From an uncultured Lachnospiraceae bacterium (lineage in GTDB: Bacteria > Bacillota_A > Clostridia > Lachnospirales > Lachnospiraceae): a DNA stretch of 11,004 nt. The translations under genes were made by a program, and so were the position numbers. Of the stretch, positions 1-6,105 are shown one piece after another (position 1 is the stretch's first letter; each line of letters starts with the position of its first letter). The DNA lies in NCBI GenBank assembly GCA_910585355.1, contig CAJUDN010000076.1, positions 1-11,004 on the forward strand, given 5' to 3'. The notes below the pieces were generated by a model, which was given only the letters and a program-made list of their open reading frames with translations, was not told the DNA's origin and made no database searches.

Positions 1-302
1 ATTTCTACTCACACATCCCTCGCGGGATGTGACGTTGGCAACCGCTACCGTACGATGGGGTTACCAGATTTCTACTCACACATCCCTCGCGGGATGTGAC
101 GAGTGAAATGAAATCCCCTGTCTAACTCATCATACATTTCTACTCACACATCCCTCGCGGGATGTGACTAACCGGATATTTGTCCTGGCGGTTCCGTTTA
201 TGAATTTCTACTCACACATCCCTCGCGGGATGTGACAGCTGTATCAAAGATCGGATAATTAAAATCGAAATTTCTACTCACACATCCCTCGCGGGATGTG
301 AC
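1..302 (-). CRISPR. Type I-C CRISPR array, leader end (5 repeats, 4 spacers visible)
   Basis: Five identical 33-bp repeats lie at 1-33, 68-100, 136-168, 204-236 and 270-302. Spacers are 34-67 (34 bp), 101-135 (35), 169-203 (35) and 237-269 (33). On the minus strand, the transcribed direction given the cas genes, the repeat begins GTCACATCCC, has a 7-bp stem (ACATCCC / GGGATGT) around a GCGA loop, and ends GTGAGTAGAAAT. The ending resembles the ATTGAAAT-type ends of type I-C repeats, so the predicted crRNA 5' handle is the last 11 nt, TGAGTAGAAAT. Repeat 270-302 is next to the leader, so spacer 237-269 should be the most recently acquired. The window opens exactly at a repeat, so the array almost certainly continues to the left. 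No spacer matches another place in this window by eye. No repeat degeneration is seen, as expected at the leader end. Confidence 0.98.
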
Positions 303-466
303 TACGATATTTTGTGTATAGCATCGTAATCATCCCCCACTTATGGGATGGACATTTCTTCTCACTTATTGACAAACCTATGTAATCACTAAAACAGTAA
401 CATTTTCCCGGCGAACCTCCCTGCAATTCCTCCATCACTGCCACTTCGCCCAATGCATCCAACCTC
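303..466 (-). promoter_or_regulatory. CRISPR leader between cas2 and the array
   Basis: This 164-bp stretch separates the cas2 stop codon from the first repeat and is the expected place for the leader that drives pre-crRNA transcription and marks where new spacers enter. Visible structure: an inverted repeat GGCGAA (410-415) / TTCGCC (445-450); a repeat-like element at 331-365 in which CATCCC/GGGATG arms and a near copy of the repeat end are joined without a spacer; and an inverted repeat TACGAT (303-308) / ATCGTA (323-328) that abuts the first repeat. A TTGTCA box is present on the minus strand near 369-374, but I see no convincing -10 at the right distance, so the exact promoter is not called. 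Confidence 0.8.
331..365 (-). repeat. Rearranged CRISPR-repeat-like element inside the leader
   Basis: On the minus strand the element reads GTGAGAAGAAAT (365-354), directly followed by GTC and CATCCC, a short loop, and GGGATG (353-331). The first part differs from the 12-nt end of the array repeat by one base (A for T). The second part mimics the repeat start with its stem, but lacks one base after GTC and has a longer loop. The two halves are therefore in tail-to-head order, as if the spacer between two repeats had been removed and the outer halves lost. It may be a leader motif read by the adaptation machinery, a decayed repeat junction, or a site that competes for Cas5c. Confidence 0.6.
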
Positions 467-757
467 TTAAATGATAATTACACCCTCCGGATTATATGTT
501 TCTTTTGCTCCGATGTGCTCGATCCGCCTTTGCCAGTTATTACCCAAATAATAAAATCTCAAACTGTCATTTTCCTGGTCAATCAGCTTTACCAATTTAT
601 CCTTCAGCTTCAAAAAAGAGGAATAATCCAGGTCCGCCTCAAATACAGAGTTCTGGACCCTCTGAGCATGATTCTGGCATTCCTTTGCGACTTTACGCAA
701 TCTAGTCTTTCCCGCACTATCCACTGTACAAACATCATAGCTAATCAACACCATCAT
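467..757 (-). CDS. cas2: CRISPR-associated endonuclease Cas2 (type I-C)
   Basis: The 96-residue product has the small ferredoxin-like Cas2 fold signature. It begins MMVLISYDV, with the conserved strand-1 Asp in SYD, then CTVDSAGKTRLRKVAKEC and QNSVFEADLD, typical of type I-C Cas2. In the family, a Cas2 dimer bridges two Cas1 dimers to form the spacer-integration complex. An in-frame GTG at 766 would add three residues, but AGGTGA lies five bases before the ATG at 757 and known homologues start at this MMVL, so 757 is preferred; 754 is also possible. It is the last cas gene, starts 9 bp after the cas1 stop, and is followed by the leader. Translation is probably coupled to cas1. Confidence 0.95.
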   Translation of the reverse strand: MMVLISYDVCTVDSAGKTRLRKVAKECQNHAQRVQNSVFEADLDYSSFLKLKDKLVKLIDQENDSLRFYYLGNNWQRRIEHIGAKETYNPEGVIII

Positions 758-766
758 ACCTATCAC

Positions 767-1789
767 CTACTTTAGCAAAAATGCCGGATATTCCTTAATA
801 TCCCCTCTCACGTACTTTGCCAATAAATTACTTTGAACATAGGGAAGCAATCCCAACGGAATCTTCTGCTTCAGATATGGGTGTACAATATCAGAGCGCT
901 TCTTTTCCTGCCAACGCGACAACACCTTTTTTCTTCCATCGTCATTTAGCCACACTGCTCCAGAAATTTGTCTCTCAAAATCATTTTCACCAATAATCTG
1001 GAGATTCAAAAGAGTCAGCACGAATCGTTCTGCAACACATCGTGTTTCCTCCACAAGGTCACAAGCTAAAGAACTTCTGCCGCTCCTCAGGCTATGACAA
1101 AAACCAATATAACTGTCCAGTCCAACCGTCTCTAAAGATGCAGCAAATTCACTTGTCATCAGAGTATACACAAAAGACAGCATCGCATTCACCGGATCCA
1201 ACGGAGGCCGTTTTGTGCGATATTCAAATGAAAAATCTGATTTAGAGTTTGTAATCATCTTTCCAAAAACAGAAAAATAGTTCCTTGCACAATTTCCTTC
1301 AATACCCATAATTTCCTCAACCGTTTCTGCCCGAAAGACTTTCTCAATTCCCTGTTCCAGTACCTCCATCACATTCTTTATTTCATTGTCTTCTCTTAAA
1401 GTCAGATTATCGTGGAGTGTCCGGCGAAGCACCTGCCGGCAATTGCTGAATTTAGCCGCCATTGTATTCTGTGAGAGTTCGATTCCCGATTCTCTGAAAC
1501 GTTCGATCTGAGCGACTCTGAGAAAAACATTTCCTTTCGTTTCCCCGCATACCTTCGCCAGAAATTTTCCCTGTGGCGAAATGAAATTAATCGGAATCGT
1601 TTTTCCAACACATTTCCCCATCAAGGCCGGAGAACATCCGATATAGTTAAAACAAACAATATTTTCTATGTTCTCAAAGGGAATCCGCAGACGATCCTCT
1701 CCATCAACTTTACATACAAGATTTTCCCCATCAAGACTCAAATACGCAGATTCATTCGTAACATAAATCGTGTTCAGAAGTTTTCTCAT
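767..1789 (-). CDS. cas1: CRISPR-associated integrase Cas1 (type I-C)
   Basis: The 340-residue protein has the usual Cas1 length. It has an N-terminal beta domain (about 1-85) and a C-terminal helical catalytic domain. The expected metal-binding residues are visible: E164 in MGIEGNCARNYF, H232 in GFCHSLRSGR, and D244/E247 in CDLVEETR. RPPLDPVNAMLSFVYTL (about 194-210) is also a Cas1 hallmark. Cas1 with Cas2 catalyses insertion of new spacers at the leader end of the array. The start codon overlaps the cas4 stop (ATGA, 1786-1789), which implies translational coupling. All catalytic positions are intact, so the adaptation module looks functional. Confidence 0.97.
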   Translation of the reverse strand: MRKLLNTIYVTNESAYLSLDGENLVCKVDGEDRLRIPFENIENIVCFNYIGCSPALMGKCVGKTIPINFISPQGKFLAKVCGETKGNVFLRVAQIERFRESGIELSQNTMAAKFSNCRQVLRRTLHDNLTLREDNEIKNVMEVLEQGIEKVFRAETVEEIMGIEGNCARNYFSVFGKMITNSKSDFSFEYRTKRPPLDPVNAMLSFVYTLMTSEFAASLETVGLDSYIGFCHSLRSGRSSLACDLVEETRCVAERFVLTLLNLQIIGENDFERQISGAVWLNDDGRKKVLSRWQEKKRSDIVHPYLKQKIPLGLLPYVQSNLLAKYVRGDIKEYPAFLLK

Positions 1790-2460
1790 AGCGGATCCTC
1801 CTCAATTTCTCTAATACGCGTACGCAGATCCTTTTTCCTGTCTGACAGCGGCATACACATATCTTTCATAGAACATCCACTGCAATTCTGCTTTTTTCGA
1901 ATGGGCGGTATCACTCCTTTCTCCAGTTTTTCCCGCATATCCTTCAATACGCTTTTTAGTTTTCCATCATACTCCAGGAAATTTTCTTTAAGCGGCAGCT
2001 GAATTCTTTTCTTTACATCTGCATAATATAACACCCCATCACAATCACTGCCAAACACATGATCGACACATATTTTCTGTGCAAATACCTGCATCAAATC
2101 ATCCTCATTGAAGTCCCGATTTTTAGGCCTAGAAGGCTTATATTCCACAATACAGAGCCTGTACCTTGAGGAAAATCCTGAAATCAGGACTCCATTTTCA
2201 TCCTCTGCCGCTTCTAAACAGTCTGTAATCCCGTATAAGTTGTATTCCTCCAGATCATTATAAACTGGTACCGATGTAAAAACTTTCCTCCCTCGCAGCG
2301 TATATTTTTTATCCGGATTATGAACCCGCTCATGCATGAGGTTAGCCTTTGTCACAAAGGCGTTCTCTTCCCATGCCCTGTCGATCTCCAAAAGCCCCCA
2401 TCGATGCGGACAATAAAGATAATGTTGGACAGACCGGATTGCAATCTCTGCATTCATCAT
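1786..2460 (-). CDS. cas4: CRISPR-associated exonuclease Cas4 (type I-C)
   Basis: The 224-residue product is a RecB-like Fe-S nuclease. Four cysteines placed as Cas4 cluster ligands are seen: C17 in LYCPHRW and C193, C196, C202 in NCSGCSMKDMC. Nuclease residues are H43, D80 in GITDCLEA, and E106/K108 in VEYKPSRPK. In the family, Cas4 trims prespacers and helps select those with a correct PAM before Cas1-Cas2 integrates them. The gene overlaps both neighbours by 4 bp (cas7 at 2457-2460, cas1 at 1786-1789), so the adaptation block is coupled to the effector block. A second ATG at 2457 is an alternative start. Confidence 0.96.
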   Translation of the reverse strand: MMNAEIAIRSVQHYLYCPHRWGLLEIDRAWEENAFVTKANLMHERVHNPDKKYTLRGRKVFTSVPVYNDLEEYNLYGITDCLEAAEDENGVLISGFSSRYRLCIVEYKPSRPKNRDFNEDDLMQVFAQKICVDHVFGSDCDGVLYYADVKKRIQLPLKENFLEYDGKLKSVLKDMREKLEKGVIPPIRKKQNCSGCSMKDMCMPLSDRKKDLRTRIREIEEDPL

Positions 2461-3317
2461 ATCTTTTCCATCAGTTCGACGCCTTCCGGCATATGAGGGT
2501 CGACTGTCAGTTCATAATCTGAAAAAGCACGCGGCGGCATCTCGTCTTTTGGCTTCACGACAATTTTATCAAACAAAACATGAGACGGGCAATTTCCAAG
2601 AACGTTACTGTGTTTGAAAACAAAAAGCTTTCTCATACACATCTTTCCCCGTGCAGCGCTGTGATCATGTTCAAACATATTAAGTATCGCTTCCCATAAT
2701 AGTTCCACATCCTCTTCCGACATATTCGCTATTTTATTTGCCAGCGCGGCTGAAACATATCCCTCCGCCCGATAAAGCGCATATGGAATCATACTCTTTC
2801 TGCCCATCTCTGTCCCGCCTGTCTCTGTCCGCTCTTCTGTCGTCCGGGCCTGCCTTGTGATTGTGACATCCTGAATATTGATCGGAGAAATGCTTTTAGC
2901 AAAATTAATCTGTACCGGTCCGCGAACAATACCGCAGGGGTCCTCTCCCGTCGACATCACCGCCCCAAAGGTACGCACATCAAAATAATTCCTGCACATA
3001 TAATCACGTGCTTTCTTTACATCGTCCGGATTTTTATTTTTTTCTTTGTTATGTTTCAGCCCCTCTGCATCATAAGCTTCCGAAAATTTCGCATTGAGTG
3101 AACGATCCGGCTTAATAAGAATTCCATAACCGGCCTCCCCCTCCTTGCAAAGCTCCACATAATTTCTGATTTTTCGCTTCAGACAAACATCCGTTATATA
3201 ACCATATCCGGTCTCCGCATCCACTCTTGGGCTGTTACCGGCATCTGGATCCCCGTTAGGGTTTCCATTTTCCACATCAAAAAGCATCACAAAATCATAT
3301 CGGTTGCTGATTGCCAT
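2457..3317 (-). CDS. cas7: Type I-C Cascade backbone protein Cas7c (Csd2)
   Basis: The 286-residue product has the characteristic Csd2 N-terminus: RYDFVMLFDVENGNPNGDPD, then NSPRVDAETGYGYITDVCLKR. The middle segment RGPVQINFAKSISPI is followed by TITRQARTTEERTETGGTEMGRKSMIPYALYRAEGYVSA, a conserved block of this family. In type I-C Cascade several Cas7 copies polymerise along the crRNA spacer and kink it every six nucleotides. A strong AGGAGG sits eight bases before the ATG. Unlike the other cas genes, it is not overlapped by the gene upstream: 242 bp separate it from cas8c, so it has its own well-placed ribosome site, probably because it is needed in many copies. Confidence 0.97.
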   Translation of the reverse strand: MAISNRYDFVMLFDVENGNPNGDPDAGNSPRVDAETGYGYITDVCLKRKIRNYVELCKEGEAGYGILIKPDRSLNAKFSEAYDAEGLKHNKEKNKNPDDVKKARDYMCRNYFDVRTFGAVMSTGEDPCGIVRGPVQINFAKSISPINIQDVTITRQARTTEERTETGGTEMGRKSMIPYALYRAEGYVSAALANKIANMSEEDVELLWEAILNMFEHDHSAARGKMCMRKLFVFKHSNVLGNCPSHVLFDKIVVKPKDEMPPRAFSDYELTVDPHMPEGVELMEKI

Positions 3318-3559
3318 CTCTTTTTCCTCCTGTTTCCTTTAAACATTTTCACATTCTTGCACAGAAAGCACAGGCAAATATGCTGCCCTGCTATATATGT
3401 TTCCATCCTTCGACCGCCTTTTCAATCTGCCTGGCATGAAGTGCAACTGGCATAATGGTAAATACACAGATTATTATCCATAGCCCCTTATTTCTTCTCT
3501 TATTTCTTCTCTTATTTCTTCTCTTATTTCTTCTCTTATTCCTTCACGCACTCCTCCCC
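3318..3559 (-). other. 242-bp gap inside the cas operon (cas8c-cas7)
   Basis: This is the only sizeable gap in the cas operon. The cas8c-proximal part holds a 12-bp tandem repeat (3487-3546). The rest is AT-rich with no open frame that has a credible ribosome site. A weak bulged hairpin can be drawn near 3370-3395 (CAGG.CA / TGCCTG). No convincing sigma-A promoter for cas7 is seen: a TATATA box near 3391-3396 lacks a -35 at the right distance. Such gaps in type I operons sometimes host CreTA-like toxin-antitoxin RNAs in other lineages. No full repeat-like element was found here. Confidence 0.6.
3487..3546 (-). repeat. 12-bp tandem repeat, about five units, after cas8c
   Basis: The plus strand shows CTTATTTCTTCT four times in perfect tandem (3487-3534), then a fifth unit with two changes (3535-3546). 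A further similar unit, CTTATTCCTTCT, lies at 3559-3570 and contains the cas8c stop. On the coding strand the unit reads GAG AAG AAA TAA, nearly the same as the last four codons of cas8c, GAG AAG GAA TAA. The array therefore probably arose by slippage or duplication of the gene's own 3' end. It repeats an in-frame stop every four codons. Confidence 0.85.
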
Positions 3560-3937
3560 TTATTCCTTCTCCACCTCTACTTCCTTTTCTGGATTTTTTA
3601 CAAAGAAGCTTTGATATTGCTGGTAATACCCGATAATAAACTTTCCCTGATCTGCCAGCAAAAGTGTTCCCGGGAATTCCCCCTGCATCTTGTCCATAAT
3701 TTCACCAATTAAAATATTATAATAAATTGGGCTCTTTGCCTTATTCAGATGATTCTGCGCCAAACGCAGCAGTTTCGGGAACACCAATACCGGTCTTGAT
3801 GCGGCGGACGCAAAATATGCATCCTTGATTGTCCGGTTCAGTGAATTTCCTGATGCCTCCTGCTGAAGCTTTTCCAGTACAGCAAAAAGCCTTCCGCATA
3901 AATATGCGGGACTGCAATTTTCTTTATCCAGTGCCAT
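3560..3937 (-). CDS. cas11c: Cas11c small subunit from an internal start within cas8c
   Basis: The internal ATG is codon 479 of cas8c, in the same frame, and gives a 125-residue protein beginning MALDKENCSPAY. A perfect AGGAGG (3951-3946 on the minus strand) lies eight bases upstream. This is a better ribosome site than that of cas8c itself and is unlikely to be needed for coding alone. Type I-C systems of other bacteria are known to make the Cascade small subunit Cas11c from an internal start at this part of cas8c. The product is the helical bundle that lines the belly of Cascade and stabilises the non-target strand. Expression of the short form here is inferred from the ribosome site and the known family behaviour. 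Confidence 0.82.
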   Translation of the reverse strand: MALDKENCSPAYLCGRLFAVLEKLQQEASGNSLNRTIKDAYFASAASRPVLVFPKLLRLAQNHLNKAKSPIYYNILIGEIMDKMQGEFPGTLLLADQGKFIIGYYQQYQSFFVKNPEKEVEVEKE

Positions 3938-5371
3938 CTTAATTTCCTCCTCTTTCCCGGCAATTCTTAAATTTCTATTGATACAGGCTTTTATCACACC
4001 CGCTCTAACATCGTCAATTTTCATATCCGAATCTGTCTTCACCCGCCGGACCACATGTTCCAGAAGAGAAACCGGATACGCAGTCCCATACATCACAGAC
4101 TCAAATACCTTTGCTAACAGCATCGGATTGACTTTATCGTTCTGGCTCTTCGGTGACAGCAGGCTCCTTCTGATTCTCCAGAAAGGCACCGGTCTGGAAT
4201 CCTCTGAAACCTGCATATCCTTTTGGTGCTTTACAATATTCCAGAGAATCTCCCCATACTTCTTCCGATAAAAGAATTTAACGGCAAGCCTGGAAGAATT
4301 AGGTTTTAAACCCAGCATATAAAAATCAACTTCAGGATCAATACCATCCAAAGCCGCAATTCTCTTTTGAACAAGGGAGCCTTCAGCCGCATCCTTTAAC
4401 AGACTCTTTAGCATCCCTTCTGTCTGTTCCGCTGACATAAATTCTGACTCTCCAAAGAACAGAGCTGACATAAGAGACTCTTCCTTTCCTCCCTTATTCA
4501 TTGCCCAGAAAACCACCGTCACATCATCTAACAGCTCCTTATGGGACTTTTCTCCCAACAAATAATTTAATGTCTCAGAATATCGCTTCATCATCTTCTC
4601 TGAGATATTACTATTGTAAGACTGTTCATTTCCATATGACTCTTCAGAAAAATTATTAAACCCTATCAAAACGCTTCCTGTTGAAAGGCCGCCGGAAACA
4701 CCTTTAATTTTATTATGAACTCTGGCAATGGGAGCCACTTCGCCGCAAACGGAACACTGCGCTTTCAGGGTCCCCTCCTCCCCGCCGGAATCCCTCATCG
4801 CTTCCCATTTTTCTTTCACCATAGCATCCTCATGGAGCAGCTGGTCCGGTTCCCCGGTCAGACAAAAGGCAAATCCTGAATTTCCATAATTTTTTCCAAG
4901 CTTCAAAAGAAATGGATTTTCCTTTTCGTCTTCCGGAATCCAGTTTTCGAGAAACGCCCGATATGCATGAACCACCGGAGAATCCATTCCCTTCAAAAAA
5001 TTCCTGTTGGCCTGCACAAATGCCTCATGGGACTTTTTTGCCTTATGGGTTTTGTCTTCTGGCCGGAACACTCCAGCATCATAATTCAGTCCAAATATGT
5101 ATAGTGGCCTATGTTCAATCATATTGGCATCAATTCCCGGTTTTTCTGTCCGTCGAGGCATAACTTCCATCTTCGGCACCAGCTTTACCTTTGTCTTTCC
5201 GCTCTTGGATGAGATTAGCTCCTCCTTCTGCCATGGAATAATCTCATCTATCTTTCCTTCCGGCGTCAGACAAATCAGATAATGAATTTTTACCTTGGAA
5301 TATCCCTCCGGAAGTACCTTACCGTCCTCAGAAAGAACGTCATAATAATCACACAGGGCTTTTATCAGCAT
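3560..5371 (-). CDS. cas8c: Type I-C Cascade large subunit Cas8c (Csd1)
   Basis: The 603-residue product matches Csd1/Cas8c in length and layout. It begins MLIKALCDYYDVL. Conserved blocks include RPLYIFGLNYDAG (about 88-100), SHEAFVQANRNFL (114-125), CSVCGEVAPIARVHNKIKGV (206-225), and the C-terminal LCGRLFAVLEKLQQEASG segment. In type I-C Cascade, Cas8c recognises the PAM and opens the target DNA. The first codon overlaps the cas5c stop by 7 bp (5365-5371). The C-terminal 125 residues also form a separate small subunit made from an internal start at 3937. The last residues (EKEVEVEKE) are acidic and low-complexity, and run into the tandem repeat that follows the stop. Confidence 0.96.
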   Translation of the reverse strand: MLIKALCDYYDVLSEDGKVLPEGYSKVKIHYLICLTPEGKIDEIIPWQKEELISSKSGKTKVKLVPKMEVMPRRTEKPGIDANMIEHRPLYIFGLNYDAGVFRPEDKTHKAKKSHEAFVQANRNFLKGMDSPVVHAYRAFLENWIPEDEKENPFLLKLGKNYGNSGFAFCLTGEPDQLLHEDAMVKEKWEAMRDSGGEEGTLKAQCSVCGEVAPIARVHNKIKGVSGGLSTGSVLIGFNNFSEESYGNEQSYNSNISEKMMKRYSETLNYLLGEKSHKELLDDVTVVFWAMNKGGKEESLMSALFFGESEFMSAEQTEGMLKSLLKDAAEGSLVQKRIAALDGIDPEVDFYMLGLKPNSSRLAVKFFYRKKYGEILWNIVKHQKDMQVSEDSRPVPFWRIRRSLLSPKSQNDKVNPMLLAKVFESVMYGTAYPVSLLEHVVRRVKTDSDMKIDDVRAGVIKACINRNLRIAGKEEEIKMALDKENCSPAYLCGRLFAVLEKLQQEASGNSLNRTIKDAYFASAASRPVLVFPKLLRLAQNHLNKAKSPIYYNILIGEIMDKMQGEFPGTLLLADQGKFIIGYYQQYQSFFVKNPEKEVEVEKE

Positions 5372-6096
5372 CTCAATCCCTCCCTGTACTTTTCCACATC
5401 AATTACGCCATTTATCATGTGCGGATGGTAGTAAACCGTTAAGGCCCGGTCAGAAAATTTTGGATTCTCCCAATCCCCATTCACCGGTCTTCCTCCGTCC
5501 TCAAACCGCACCTGATAACTCATAAACCCCAAATCCACATCGCCGGATGCCAAAACAGAGCTGCTGATTAAATTTTTGTCAAACTCCTCCACCAGCCGGA
5601 TGCTCCGAACCGGAAATTCGCCACAACCCAGGCATGGAACACGGAAAAATTGCCCTTTTTCCAATCTTCTCATTATGATGTTAAAATGCTTTTTCTCATC
5701 CACCCCCTCCTCTTCGTTTTTAATTCCTGTTAATTCAAAATGAAATTCCACCCCGTATTTCACATTCTTTAGCACCATCGCCGCCCTCTGACTTCTGCTT
5801 TCAGACGTATAAATGCAGGGGTCAGCCCCCTTCCCTTTCATCTGGTTCTTCATCGCACTGAAAAGAATCTTATCTTTCACTTCATTTCTGCGAATATTAA
5901 CAAAGTCAATCGGATTGAACACGATGATCTTGTCAATCACATAGCGAATCGCCGGCTTCCAGTAAACGCTTTTTAAAAGACCTTCCAAGGCTCCCGGAGT
6001 CGGAACATCGTAGCTTACCCGCTCCACTTTAAGCTCGGGCCTGGTAAAACAGGCATAATCCCCGTCAATAATCACCCGAAACCCATACGCCATCAT
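5365..6096 (-). CDS. cas5c: Type I-C crRNA-processing subunit Cas5c (Cas5d)
   Basis: The 243-residue product is the Cas5 variant that replaces Cas6 in type I-C: it cuts pre-crRNA at the base of the repeat hairpin and stays bound to the 5' handle. The opening GFRVIIDGDYACFTRPELKV and the segment VERVSYDVPTPGALEGLLKSVYW are typical. Y45, K136 and H137 appear to match the Tyr-Lys-His catalytic set described for the Bacillus halodurans enzyme. A GGGGGG ribosome site (6101-6106) is seven bases before the second ATG (6093) and only four before the first, so 6093 may be the true start. The gene follows cas3 by 9 bp and overlaps cas8c by 7 bp. Confidence 0.96.
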   Translation of the reverse strand: MMAYGFRVIIDGDYACFTRPELKVERVSYDVPTPGALEGLLKSVYWKPAIRYVIDKIIVFNPIDFVNIRRNEVKDKILFSAMKNQMKGKGADPCIYTSESRSQRAAMVLKNVKYGVEFHFELTGIKNEEEGVDEKKHFNIIMRRLEKGQFFRVPCLGCGEFPVRSIRLVEEFDKNLISSSVLASGDVDLGFMSYQVRFEDGGRPVNGDWENPKFSDRALTVYYHPHMINGVIDVEKYREGLRC

Positions 6097-6105
6097 TTAT
6101 CCCCC

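Noticed and set aside
1..302. Self-targeting by one of the four visible spacers
   Set aside because: By eye no spacer matches another place in the window; the rest of the genome cannot be seen.
274..462. Minus-strand open frame of 62 codons in the leader
   Set aside because: It runs through the leader into the first CRISPR repeat and lacks family features.
3318..3559. A CreTA-type toxin-antitoxin RNA pair in the cas8c-cas7 gap
   Set aside because: No small frame with a ribosome site and no repeat-like element with a seed match were found there.
3455..3712. Plus-strand open frame with a Leu/Phe-rich repeat that looks like a membrane peptide or small toxin
   Set aside because: It is the reverse reading of the 12-bp tandem repeat and the cas8c 3' end, with no ribosome site before its ATG.
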